Of a stretch of DNA of 64,000 nucleotides, positions 1 through 10,900 are shown in pieces. Source of the stretch: Lactarius indigo (Eukaryota; Basidiomycota; Agaricomycetes; Russulales; Russulaceae); contig JAFKAC010000051.1 of assembly GCA_025766275.1 (NCBI GenBank), forward strand, positions 366,183 through 430,182. The letters are read 5' to 3'. The position numbers were made by a program, and so were the translations under genes. The notes under the pieces were generated by a model. The model made no database searches, was not told the DNA's origin, and worked only from the letters and a program-made list of their open reading frames with translations. The first letter of the stretch is position 1, and every line of letters starts with the position of its first letter.

Positions 1-2548
1 TCGGAAGCCATCGCGCCCAATCGTTTTGCTGGTAGTTTGAGAAGATCCGTAGGTATTGTTCGAGGCGCTGATTAGTGCGCTCTGACTGCCCGTCGGTGCG
101 TGGGTGGTAGGCGGTACTGATGTTTTGTTCTACGTTCAGCGCTGTACATAACGCTTTAGTGAACGAAGCAGTGAACCGCGGATCCCTATCAGATATCACT
201 CTGGTGGGGAGTCCGTAGTGTGGTACTACGTGTCGGAGATAAAGGGCAGCGGTCTGTGTGGCATTGATTGTTTCCTTACAGGGGATGAAGATGCTTGCTT
301 TTGAACACCCTTGATCTGTGATAGTAAGGATCGCATCGTATTTGATCGATTTCGGAAGTTTGACTATAAAGTCAAGTGCGATGACGTGAAATGGTAATGC
401 CACGTCTGTCGGGTAGATGGGTGATATCGGAGGTTTGGGACGTCCAGGTAGGTTTTTATTAGCTTGGCATACGTGGCATCCTGTGACGTAGTCTGCGATA
501 TCTTGCACCATGTTCGGCCACCAGTAATGTTTTTGTATCGCCTGAGTGGTTTTTGTTTGGCCGGGGTGGCCGGCGGAAATTGAATCGTGAAAGGATTCAA
601 TCACCCCCCTCCTCAGGGGGAGATCGTCCACGATCACGAGACGACCGCGGTGGAAGACCATGGGGGAGGCCGAGGAGCGGTCGAGGTGGTAGCGTTCGAC
701 CCAGTCCGCGGGGAGAGCGTCGAGCTGGGCCTGTCGACAGCGATCGTCGAGGGAGACAAGGTGTGCAGTGTTGAGGAAATAAGCTGGAGGTAGAACGGTG
801 ACGCCGACGTTGTCGTCACTAGGCGGTGTGAGAGACGGGTGGCGAGACAGGGCGTCAGCGTGGAGGGTGGGGCCCGGAACATGTCGCAGACGAAGGTCAT
901 AGTCGGCGAGGGTGTTAACAAGGCGGGCGACACGTCGGTTGATGTGTTGCGGAGATCGATAGTGAAGAAGGTTGGCATGGTCAGTAAAGACAGTGACGGG
1001 ATGTCGCGCAGCTACGAGTAAGTGTCGCCAATGTTCGAGTCCCCGTACAAGGGCGAGAAACTCGCGGTCGTAGACATCATAATTTCGTTCGGCGAGTGAG
1101 AAGGCTTGGGAGAAATAGCCGACGGCCTGGGCTTTGTTTCGAGCATCTGGCTGTGTGAGTATGGCGCCCATAGCGTTAAGAGACGCGTCAGTTTGGAGTG
1201 AATACGGGAGGTCAGGGTCGGGTTGTCTGAGTGCCGGTCGCGAGCATGCGAGCGTGATAAGAGTATCAAGGGCGGCAGAGTGTTCAGGTGTCCAAGCAAA
1301 CGGGACGTCTTTACGGAGGAGTTGAGTGAGTGGCTGGGCCAGATGGGCGTATCGCGGTATAAACGGTTGTTGGTATCCTAGTACGCCGAGGATGCTGCGT
1401 ACTTGTTTAACCGTGGTTAGTTGTCGTGGCCAGTCGTGTAACCCCGAGATTTTGTCGTTGGTCATACGGATCGTGCCGTTAGCAATAGTCATTCCTAGAT
1501 AGTCGATCTCGGTGCTTTCGAACTCGCATTTAGAAAGCTTCAAGAAGTAACTTTCGTCGAGCAGGACCTGCAAGACCTTACTAACAAGTGAGCGGTGCCG
1601 TTGTATGTCATGGATAGTGGCGATGAGTATATCGTCCATATAGATGAATAATTCCGCCGGAAATTGGTTTAGAAGGGACCGAAAGATTCGGTTCATTGCG
1701 CGTACGAAGGTTGCGGGCGAGTTAGTTAGTCCGAAGTACATGACCATGGGTTCGAACAATCCTCGTGGGGTTTTGAACGCGGCTTTCCACTGGTCTCTGT
1801 CCTTGATTCGGATGTTATTGTAACCCCAGCGTATATCGAACTTAGTGAACAGGGTCTTGTCGGCTAGGCGATCCAAGATATTAGAGATGAGCGGAATCGG
1901 ATAAGTGTCTCGGACAGTGATTTTGTTCAATGGTTTGTAATCCTGAACGGGTCGTAACTTGCCATCCTTTTTCTTTAGGAAGAAAAATGATGATGCGTAG
2001 TGTGATTTCGATTCGCGGATGTAGCCTTTCTCTAAGTGTTCCTGTAGAAATTCGTCCAAATGTGCCATCTCCTTCGCGTTTAATGGATATATTTTGCATT
2101 GGAGCGTGGGTGGCGCGTCGGGGACGAGGGTGATCACGTGGTCATCGACTCGTTCGGGCGGGAATCGTTTGGCGGCTTCCTCCGAAAAGACGGTGGCGTA
2201 TCGTTCGTACTGCGGTGGCAATTTTTCTGCTCCGCTCGAACCGAACTTTTCCGCCATTTGCTGTGCGATGGTATCGATCATGTCGTGTCTTTTGAAGGTG
2301 AGTCGTCTGGTTCCCCCAAGTAACTTATTTTTCGACCAATCGATGTCGGGGTTGGTGTCTCTAAACCAGGCGTGACCCAGTATGATACATGGTCGTCCCA
2401 AGGTAGTGACATATAGGTGAGTGTTATACTCGCGTTCTTTCCAGGTGAGTTTAACCGGGCACGCCTTGGTGATAGTTCCTGTCTGATTGGGGGTCCCGTC
2501 CGCATTATACGCTTGTCGAGCAGGCACGTCGACCGTGGTCATCGCGAG
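1..2548 (-). CDS. pol: Gyp1 Pol (partial): protease remainder, RT, RNase H, integrase
   Basis: Copies the element RNA into cDNA and integrates it. The frame is the same as gag and is free of stops from 2548 to base 1. After the UGA an ATG at 2542 is followed by the second half of the protease (NADGTPNQTG, then IILGHAWF). Next come RT (KLRPVQDYKPLNK, FTKFDIRWGYNNIRI, YMDDILIAT), an RNase H region (TDASLNAMGAIL, NYDVYDREFLALV), the integrase HHCC motif (CHVCQANK) and an integrase core with both Asp (LDFIVKLP and SDRDPRFT) and Glu (GQSERTNQ). The C-terminus and any chromodomain are outside the window. Confidence 0.88.
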
Positions 2549-4192
2549 TCATTGGACGAGGACGGGATCGATGAAGTTCTGTGATGCTCCGGAGTCGAGC
2601 AACGCCTGTACTTTGTCTTTCTCCTCGATGTCGATTGGTATGGTGAGTGTGGTACCATCATCTGATGAGAGTACGTTAATCACGGCCGTGTCGTCCCCGT
2701 CCAGGTCGTCGTCGTCGTCGAGCCCAACTTCGACGAGCATCTGCGAGATCATTTGTTTTCGATCGGCGCCGGACAACCCCAATAATCCGGAAATTAACGT
2801 CTGCTTGTCTAATACCGGTGCGGGGGTCGTTGCCGGCTGTTGTATTGGCGTCGTGACAACTTCGTTTATGCGATTAGGGCTGGTCCGCTTTTTTGGGCAA
2901 TCGCGTGAAAGGTGTCCCGATTGCTTGCAGCGAAAGCAAAGGCCTTCCTTTCTACAACGCTCCCATTCCGCCTGTTCCTGAGGAGTATGTTGTCGCAGGG
3001 TAAACGTATTGACGGCGTCAACATCCATCAGTACAACGTCGTTTCTGGTGATTGGTTGCAGTGCTGGTGGTTTTGGGGGTGGTATCGCCCCTTTTCCCAG
3101 CGCGGCCACGCAGTTGGTGATGGTGCGGAATCGCTGTGTCTCTTCTCGGGTTGCGACCTTCCAGTCGTCCATCGTGACCGGCATGACTCCCCTTTTTAGG
3201 CATGCGACGAGTAGTCCCTTCTTCAATCCTTGTCTAAACAAGTCGACCGTGCTGATGGCTGTCATGTCCCATCCCGCTGCATCGGCGAGCTGCTCGAACC
3301 GAGCTATATATTCGTCGATGGCATCGCCGGTAATCGTGAGGGCGGTTAGTTTGGCGTACGCATTCTGTTTACTAAGCGTATTGGTCCAGGCGTTTTTAAA
3401 GTCAACGATAAACTCGTTCCACAATCGTTCATCGGTTTCGGCAATAGGGTGAGTGGCGTGGTTTATTTTCTCGTCGAGTTTCCTATCCTGAGTCTGGTTC
3501 CAATTTTCTACGTCAGGTCCGCGTATCAGAGTCAGAGCCAAGGCAACTCGTTGGTACGGTGAGACCATTCGTTCATTCGTTCGATTCACACGTCGGTATT
3601 GGTTGAATTCGTGCAGAAACTGAGCGCTTTTCGCTCTGTCTCCATTGAAATACGTAGGTGCCCCCCCCTGGAGGGGTCCGTTAGTCGGTACCGATGCAGG
3701 TGTGCTGCTAGGTCCGCTGGCCATTGGAGTAGGTGGGATCGTTGTCGGGAACGGGAGTGGTGTAAATGGTGGAGGGTGTTGTGGTGAGCGCCTCTTTCCT
3801 TTTCGCTTTAATGCTGCAACGGCTAATCGATGTGTGTTCCAGTCGTAAGTCGGAGTAGTCTGGGTGTCGGGCCTAATACGTAGTCCCCAATCGTGTGGTC
3901 GTTCAACTCTGGCGCTGTTATATGTTGCCCAGCCTGGGTAATCGAGTAGTACTTCGTACCACACGTTTTCGTTTTCGAAGTATTCAACATCAAGACTCGG
4001 GTCCGGTGTTCGTTGGAGCATGTATCCTCGGTGGTGTTCCCACACAAGGTCCTTTACAGCGAGGTCGGTGAGGTTGGGTGCTGTCCGCCTAAGTACTAGT
4101 CGTTTTTCGGTGCTGTTGGTTGGGTTGTTGGCCGGTTCTATGTATGCAAACTGTCCGTCGGGTGCGTCTGCCAGTTCGTGTTCGTACGACAC
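2549..4192 (-). CDS. gag: Gyp1 Gag with start of retropepsin
   Basis: Structural capsid polyprotein of the retrotransposon. A 547-residue frame opens with a GTG at 4192; the first ATG of the whole leader is in frame at 4021 (MLQRTPDPS) and is the safer start. An N-terminal region (VEYFENENVWYEV) resembles the Gag N-termini of Gyp3 and Gyp4. A Pro-rich stretch, a capsid-like region after the TYFNGDR motif, and a CCHC knuckle CFRCKQSGHLSRDC (about 2939-2898) follow. The frame ends within the protease, just after the catalytic DSGA and FIDPVLVQ, at a TGA (2551-2549). The same frame then continues through pol. The stop is either a nonsense mutation or a leaky recoding stop. Confidence 0.85.
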   Translation of the reverse strand: MSYEHELADAPDGQFAYIEPANNPTNSTEKRLVLRRTAPNLTDLAVKDLVWEHHRGYMLQRTPDPSLDVEYFENENVWYEVLLDYPGWATYNSARVERPHDWGLRIRPDTQTTPTYDWNTHRLAVAALKRKGKRRSPQHPPPFTPLPFPTTIPPTPMASGPSSTPASVPTNGPLQGGAPTYFNGDRAKSAQFLHEFNQYRRVNRTNERMVSPYQRVALALTLIRGPDVENWNQTQDRKLDEKINHATHPIAETDERLWNEFIVDFKNAWTNTLSKQNAYAKLTALTITGDAIDEYIARFEQLADAAGWDMTAISTVDLFRQGLKKGLLVACLKRGVMPVTMDDWKVATREETQRFRTITNCVAALGKGAIPPPKPPALQPITRNDVVLMDVDAVNTFTLRQHTPQEQAEWERCRKEGLCFRCKQSGHLSRDCPKKRTSPNRINEVVTTPIQQPATTPAPVLDKQTLISGLLGLSGADRKQMISQMLVEVGLDDDDDLDGDDTAVINVLSSDDGTTLTIPIDIEEKDKVQALLDSGASQNFIDPVLVQ

Positions 4193-4224
4193 TTGTGCGC
4201 TGTGTCGTCTAGCGATAGAGTATG

Positions 4225-4234
4225 AGGTCTACTC
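4225..4234 (-). other. Gyp1 self-priming primer-binding site
   Basis: On the minus strand AAGAGTAGAC lies one nucleotide inside the LTR. It is the exact complement of GTCTACTCTT at 4378-4369, which sits at the expected transcription start. This is the Tf1/sushi arrangement, in which the RNA 5' end folds back to prime minus-strand cDNA. No tRNA-type TGG-start site is present. Confidence 0.7.
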
Positions 4235-4235
4235 T

Positions 4236-4580
4236 TATGTCACGGTTCCAGCAGACCGTTCCGTGATGAGAGCGAAGTCGAAGACTTGTGTGTTCCACAA
4301 GTAGAGGATATGCTGCTTGGAGTACTCGGAGAGCACGCAAAGGAGAGGGTAAACACTGGATTCAAACGAAGAGTAGACAAGGTACATGCTACTCTATGAC
4401 TACCTCTTTATACTCGTACAGACTAGGGGTTTTCGGGACTGTTTTCTGGTTATTCACGAACTACAGATGAGCTGGCAAAAGGACATCATACGTGGCAGAG
4501 ACAGCTGGCAAGAAGTACATGCGTTGGCAATCGATTTGACGTGGCAGGGTCCGTGACCGTGATGTCACGTGGGCGTGACA
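4236..4580 (-). repeat. Gyp1 5' LTR
   Basis: A 345-bp block begins TGTCACG and ends CGTGACA, so it is bounded by a 7-bp perfect inverted repeat with TG..CA ends. It contains a TATA box on the minus strand and the sequence that pairs with the adjacent priming site. The boundaries are inferred from one copy only, because the 3' LTR is off-window. Confidence 0.75.
4406..4412 (-). promoter_or_regulatory. TATA box of Gyp1 LTR promoter
   Basis: TATAAAG on the minus strand, about 28-34 nt upstream of the segment 4378-4369 that the self-priming model predicts to be the RNA 5' end. Confidence 0.6.
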
Positions 4581-4707
4581 CCCGCGGTGTTTAATACAAA
4601 AGAAAAACATACATGGTGTAGGTACAGCAACGGACTCTCAATACTGCAACAGACTTCATACTGACAACAACTGAAGACGCCAATGCATCGAGCAAGCGCG
4701 CAAGCTT

Positions 4708-7151
4708 ATGTTTGAGAAGGGGCTGGCAATACCAAGCAGGCAAGTTCAACAGCGTCTAGGGGGTCATTCCAGGGTGCCTACCAGAGTCGGTATCCACCTA
4801 CTGGCATCAAAACTTACTGACGTGTTCACCAGAACGCATTCTCAGATGTACTCTCAAAGGTAGGACAAGATTACCACAATATTTTCGTTGTGGACCTCCT
4901 CCACGAGTTTGAGATCGGCATCTGGAAGTCAGTGCTCACGCACTTGATCCGGATGCTCTATGCAATCCCGGGCGTGGGTCGAGATCGCATACACTGTGGG
5001 CATTTCACAATGTAATCCAATTCAGTCGGCTATTTCACGAAATCTGATTGGTCAGATTTTTGCAACTGAATTAGATTACATTGTAAAATGCCCACAGTGA
5101 TAGCAATCCTAGACGGCAGGTAAGCCCGTCTCATAACTACACACGGTGGCAAGTGCTAGTACTTGATCTAGATTCCATAGTGTCCCAACTTTCAGTCGCG
5201 ATACAATCCGCAAGTTTCCTGGAAATGTCTCAGGATTGAGCAAACTAGCTGCTCGAGACTACGAGGATATTTTACAGGTGCGTGTCCCCCGATTGCACTA
5301 CAACACTACAGTCAGTGACCCATTAGCATATTGACGATCAGTGCGCGATTCCCGTCTTTGGCGGGCTATTTCAGGAGGAGGACAACAGGAGCATCAGCGA
5401 GCTCCTGTTTCTGCTTGCTACTTGGCACGCCTACGCTAAACTGCGTCTCCATACTGACACAACATTGGAGATGTTTGAGACGGTCGGTGCTACCCTCTGT
5501 CAGGCACTAAGGTACTTCGCGACTGTAACCTGCCCCTGGTATACGACAAAAGAACTCCCACGAGAAGCTAATGCACGTGCCACACGACAGCAAGACCGAG
5601 CAAGGCACAACAACGCCCTGGGGACAAGCCAAAGAGGGACTGCCAAGGCCAAACGATTCAATATGTCCACTTTCAAGCTTCACTGTATACCAGACTATGT
5701 GCCCACAATCCGGAAATATGGAACTACGGATTCGTACAGTACTCAAACGGTAAGCTTAGTCCTCCATGTCCCCCAGTTTCCCAGCCCCGCTGATCACTAC
5801 AGAGTGAGCTTGCGCACCGCCTTTCCAAGATGTGGTATAGGTCATCGAACAAGAACCGTGGCTTTGTTGGCCAGATTACTAGCAAGGAGAGCCGCACGCG
5901 GTTCTACACTGCAATGCTGGCAGAACTGAAAAATGGACAGAGCCCACCCAACTCCGAAACAAGACCTCTGGGTCCACAGCCACACCCCGAAGTCAGAGAC
6001 GATGCGCCGAGTAATCCAAGCGAACGGTATTGGATGTCCAAGTCCTCTGCAACCTTCAGAGACCTCACCCAATGGCTGGTTGATAACCGCGATGATCCCG
6101 CCCTTCGCGTGGGTCTATGCCCTTTTCTGTTGTTGCCTAAAACTAACACAGGTATTCAAATAGGAATTTCGACCTCGCTTGATTGATCACTTATACTTGC
6201 GAATCAAACGGCAGCCATATGATGGAGATGAACACTCATTCTCTGATCGACAATGCGACAACGTAGTTATCGAGAAGAATCGACTGTATGAACACAAGAC
6301 CATCCGGTTCAGATCCACAACATATGATGCACATAGAATGGAGGAGTCTGCTAATCCCCGTACACACGCAGATGTTCTTGTCTTGTCACACGAAGATGGC
6401 GGTGAAGGGCAGCCGGCATTCCCATATTGGCATGCAAGAATCGTTGGGATCTACCGCTTCATGGTGCGGGAGAGGATTGAAGAGGGGGCAGGACTTAGCC
6501 CTGCCTCGCAGATGGATGTCCTCTTTGTTCGTTGGTTTGGACTCGACTCACCTGATGGGCAGAGTGGTTGGGGCGCACGGCAGTTGCACAAAGTCGGCTT
6601 TCTGCCCGACACTAACCTACATGGACCTGCTTTTGGTTTCCTAGATCCAAATGAAGTCATAAGGATGGTACATTTAATCCCGGACTTTGCTTCTGTTCGT
6701 ACAAAAGAACTATTGACTGGACCATCCATCGCCATGCGTGACCCCCATCCAGACGGGGAGTACCCTGTGTATTACGTTGCCATGTACGTGCCATGTATTT
6801 CTTACTGCGCCATCTCAAACCTTCTCTAGGTTTTCAGACCAAGACCTCTTCATGCGCTACCGCGGAGGGGGGGTCGGACATCTGGCGACCCGACAGAGCA
6901 ATGAAGTATTGCTCACTGACAAGCATACGCAAATGTCGCTGGGGGAGAACCAAGACGCTAGTGAAAGCCTACTAACTGAGCCAATAGGAGATCAAAGTAC
7001 TGACAGCGAAAGCGAGGACGAGCTCGTTGACGAGGGACATGAAGACGAGCCTGAAGATGACGAACTTCTGGTCGGTGCTACAAATGATGCAGATCTTGTC
7101 ACAGCAGCTGGGTTCGCAGTTTGTAGCGGTATGACTTATCGCGACAACTAG
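4708..7151 (+). pseudogene. Plavaka/CACTA-like transposase-type gene, disrupted by a MITE
   Basis: An intron-containing gene of a type common in agaricomycete DNA transposons; I recognise the family by motif, not by search. Exons that keep frame: to 4785, 4833-4991, [MITE], 5103-5119, 5172-5277, 5342-5749, 5803-6108, 6164-6783, 6830-7151; all introns are GT..AG and 46-64 nt. Motifs in order: VVDLLHEFEIGIWK (a D-x-x-H...G-x-x-K signature of CACTA-type transposases), VPTFSRDTIRKF, LLFLLATWHAYAKLRLHTD, FGTTDSYS-type segment, YDGDEHSF, NPRTHADVLVLSHED, MDVLFVRWFG, FGFLDPNEVIRMVHLIP, LFMRYRGGGVGH, acidic tail. The true start upstream of 4708 was not found. Reading into the MITE gives a stop after eight codons. 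The last ten codons come from the Gyp2 LTR; the original stop is now at 15144-15146. Probably non-functional. Confidence 0.65.
4992..5099. mobile_element. 108-bp MITE with CACTG ends
   Basis: The element starts CACTGTGGGCATTT and ends in its inverse, with about 34-bp terminal inverted repeats that differ at two positions. An inner hairpin (AAATCTGA / TCAGATTT) fills the centre. It is flanked by the 3-bp duplication ATA (4989-4991 and 5100-5102). CACTG ends and a 3-bp duplication are typical of the CACTA (CMC) superfamily. It has no coding capacity and interrupts an exon of the transposase-like gene. Confidence 0.85.
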
Positions 7152-7893
7152 ACCAAGAGAAGGGTAAGTGAACTGAACTGGTGCACACCCAAGCCTAGCG
7201 CGGAGACAAGTCACGCGCCGAACGTACAGTCACTGCGGAGAGTATGCACACGTGAGGTCTTTATACAAGACCAAAGGCAAGGTGATCACGCAGTGGCACG
7301 CTGAGTGGAGAACCAAGAGGACAAGTTAACATTGGAGAGGTAAGGGAAGTACAAGAAAATACGCACCTGAGTGGAGAACCAAGAGGACAAGTTGGTTCTA
7401 CTCAGGACGCTACATGAGGGTTTATATACTGTGCTGCGGCTGAGTTCGAATTACTATAGAACCTTGTTACTAAAGGTATGTGTAATAGTAATGAGTCAGA
7501 CGCTGACGCGTCGTGTCTAATAATAGCCTTATCTATCGTGCTTACTGATGCACAGTCATTAATGCTGACAGAACAGTGACGTGTCCTTATCTATGAGTCA
7601 CAACCCTATGACAATGTAGTCTAGAACTATCTAGAACCTTCCCTGCTTATCGTCCAATGAGAAACTATTGTACTAATGAGGAAGGTGACCTAAAGAGGCG
7701 ACATCCAATAAGGAAGTTACTATCTCAGGGTCACGTGCTTGTGGGTGCACATGTTGGCATCACGTGACTAACCATCTTATCATATCTAATGATAAGGACT
7801 TGGATGTTTGGCGCAACATTGGAAACTCGTATCTCCACCAAATAAATCCATAAAAATATGGAAAAATAGGGCGAAAATGCAGCGTCCGTGACA
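7122..7893 (-). repeat. Gyp2 3' LTR
   Basis: Begins TGTAGCGG and ends CGTGACA on the plus strand; pairs with 14364-15135 with five C/T or G/A differences over 772 bp. Its right end adjoins the polypurine tract and the Pol stop codon 12 bp away. Confidence 0.96.
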
Positions 7894-7905
7894 TCACCCC
7901 CCTCC

Positions 7906-10900
7906 TTAAGGGTCGACGTCCGCGTTGGCCAATGTATCCACATGATGAGCTTGCCAAGGCAAGGACGCGTATATAAGAGCCGCTATTTTTCTAGGCGCGC
8001 CCGGGTTTGAGGAATGGAATTCCTTAACCGCATCAGGGGCGTGTGCCAGATTTTTAGCTGGTTCCCATGTGTCCTCACCCTCACCATATCCTTTCCATCG
8101 GACGAGGTATTTAAGAGTACGACCGAAGAGTTTAGAATCTCTTATATGGTCTACCTCGTACTCTTCTTCTCCCTCGACCGTTATTGGATCGGGTGGTGGA
8201 GGCGTGAGCCCATTGACTTCATTTCCTTTGTAAGGAGAGAGACGGTCTACATGAAATACGTCATGGATCCGTAATGCAGGGGGTAGTGCAATCTTATAGT
8301 CGACGTCACTGATAACTTTAGTGACTTCAAATGGGCCTAGTTGCTTAGGTCCCAATTTGGACGACTGTTGATGTATCTTTATTTGCTTAGCTTGCAACCA
8401 GACTTTATCCCCGACGTTGAAGGAGTATGGCTTAGTCCTTTTTTCAACGTCTGTCTGCATTCGCCTTTTACTTAGGCGTAGAGCTGCTTCTGCATCCTTA
8501 CGAGCTGAAACTAAGTGCTGAAGGCGCTTGTCGAGCAAGGGAATACCTGTAGGTCTACCAGCAGGAATCGTGAAGTCAGGCGTGAAGCCGTATAGTAGCT
8601 CAAAGGGTGTATGCCCTGTTGCTGAGTTAAGCCTACTATTGACTACGAATTCTGCTGTAGGAAGCAGGTCTGCCCAATCATCCTGTCTCTTACTAATGAA
8701 CATGCGCAAATATATTTCAACTTCTTGATTTTTGCGCTCGACCTGTCCATTAGCTTGAGGGTGATAGGCTGTGGTTAGACCTGCGTCTATTCCGAGTCGC
8801 TTATAGAGGGCACGCATGCTTCGCGCTGCAAATTGGGGTCCCCTATCGCTTATGACTTTGCGAGGGATCCCGTGCAGAGGGAAGACTTGCTCAAAGTAGA
8901 TGGATGCCACCCCATCAGCCGTAATCTGAGAGGTCACTGGAAACAGATGAATCTGTTTGGTATAATGATCTACAACGTTTAAGATCATATCCTTTCCACG
9001 TGACATGGGCAGTGGACCGATTAGATCGATTCCAATTATCTGCCAAGGTCCCTCAGGTACTTCTTGCGGCTGAATGGTTGCTTTGGGGTGTAGATCTTTG
9101 CGATATCGTTGGCATCGATCGCATCCTTCTACGTATGAGGCAATAAAGCCTGACATGCGTGGCCACCAGTAATAGCGACTAACTAGCTCTAGGGTTCCAT
9201 TCTTTCCAGGGTGTCCGGTAGTAATCGAGTCGTGGCAAGACTTTACCACGTCCCTACGGAGGGTACGATCATTCGGGACATATAATTTACCCCGGTGGTA
9301 AACGAAACCGTCTTCTTCTTCCCACATTAAGATGCCATCCGTGAGAGCTTTAGGAGCGGTCTTAGATATACTTTTAAGACCCTCTATAACTTCAGCTTCT
9401 CTAATGGATGCGAGCTTAATGCGACTCCCTAGGGAGTCTGTTTCAGGGATGAAGTGCGCTTTAGCGGCAGCTAGGAAGTGCTCAGGTTTTAACACCTGTA
9501 CCTGGCGGTTGTCTTCAGAGTCTCGGACTTGGTCTCGTGAGAAACGACTTAATGCATCGGCTTGCATGGATTCTCCCTTTTTATAAGTGATTTTGAAGGC
9601 GAACCGACTTAAGAATAGGGCCCATCTAGCTTGGCGCCTGTTTAAGTCTTTCATGGTTGCCCACCATTCCATATTCTTATGGTCGGTGATCACTTCAAAA
9701 GAGATGCCTTCAAGGAAGTGTCTCCAGTCCTCTAAGGCGCGAATTAAGCCGAGCATTTCTCTGTCGTAAATCTCATAATTGCGCTCTTCTTTGCTCATTG
9801 ACTGTGAGCGATACGCAATGGGGTGCCAGAGACCGTCCGGGTATTTCTGAGTTAAAATACCGCCAGTAGCAAATCCTGAAGCGTCTACCTCGACTCTGGT
9901 TGGAAGGTTCGGATCGTAAACCTTAAGAATAGGTTCTTGTACGAATCGTTCCTTCAACAGGTCAAAGGCTTTCTGCTGTTCAGACTGCCATATCCAAGGA
10001 GTATCTTTCTTAGTAAGGTCATGAAGGGGTCGAGCAATAGCTGCGAAGTCCTTGATGAACCTTCTATAGAAATTGGTGAACCCGATAAAAGCTCTAACTT
10101 CTTTGAGCGTAGTCGGGGTTGGCCACTCCTTTACTGCAGAGACCTTGCCAGGGTCCATCTGCACTTCTCCGGGACGGATAATCATCCCAAGATACTCCAT
10201 TTCTTGCTTCTCAAAATCGCACTTCTCAGGCTTGAGATAGAGGTCGTATTGCTCTAACCGTGTTAACACCTCGCGTACTATTTTGCGATGGTGTTTAAGG
10301 TTATTGCTATAGATGAGAATATCATCCATATATACGGCGACCTCTCCTTGTGCGATAAGATCAGCAAATACGGTGTTCATTAAGGCTTGGAAAGTGGCGG
10401 GGCTATTAGTCATGCCGAAGTACATGACTTTTGGCTCATATAGACCCCTGTTGGTGACAATGGCACCTTTCCATTCATCGCCTTCTTTGATGCGGATATT
10501 ATGGTATCCCCATCGAACGTCGAATTTAGTGAAGTATTGAGCTCCCTTAAGCCTATTAATTATATCTGCGGCGAGTGGAAGTGGGTATTGGTTCTTAATG
10601 GTTATCTTATTAAGACGCCGATAGTCTTGGACAAGACGGAGTTTGCCGTCCTTTTTCTTTATGAAGAACACAGGGGATGCCATTGGTGACTTGGATGGCA
10701 CTAGGTATCCTTTCCCAATGTGTTCATCTAAGAATTTATCCAATTCCACTTGCTCGCTCGGTGACATAGGGTACGTCTTGACCTTCCAGTGCTTGACTGC
10801 ATCTGGTTCGAGGTCTATGGCATGGTCCCAAGGCTGATGCTCAGGGAGTCTCTGGGACTCTTCCTCAGAGAAGACTTTTGCGAAGTCACGGTAATGCTCA

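Larger units (their letters stand above)
1..4580 (-). mobile_element. Gyp1: Ty3/Gypsy LTR retrotransposon, truncated by the window edge
   Basis: Reading right to left the element shows a 5' LTR (4236-4580), a short leader with a self-priming site, gag with one zinc knuckle, retropepsin, reverse transcriptase (YMDDIL at about 1642-1625), RNase H and an integrase that is still open at base 1. The 3' end and 3' LTR lie outside the window, so the target duplication cannot be checked. Gag and pol share one frame, unlike the other three Gypsy elements here, and are separated only by a UGA at 2551-2549. The left end is coding sequence, so the element is cut by the window rather than decayed. Confidence 0.93.

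Noticed and set aside
2487..2981. Plus-strand Ser-rich frame over Gyp1
   Set aside because: Antisense of the Asp-rich end of Gag (DDDDDLDGDD); no protein motif.
6109..6151. Alternative intron acceptor at 6151 in the transposase-like gene
   Set aside because: It leads to an immediate stop (GTA TTC AAA TAG); the acceptor at 6163 keeps the frame and matches the expected protein.
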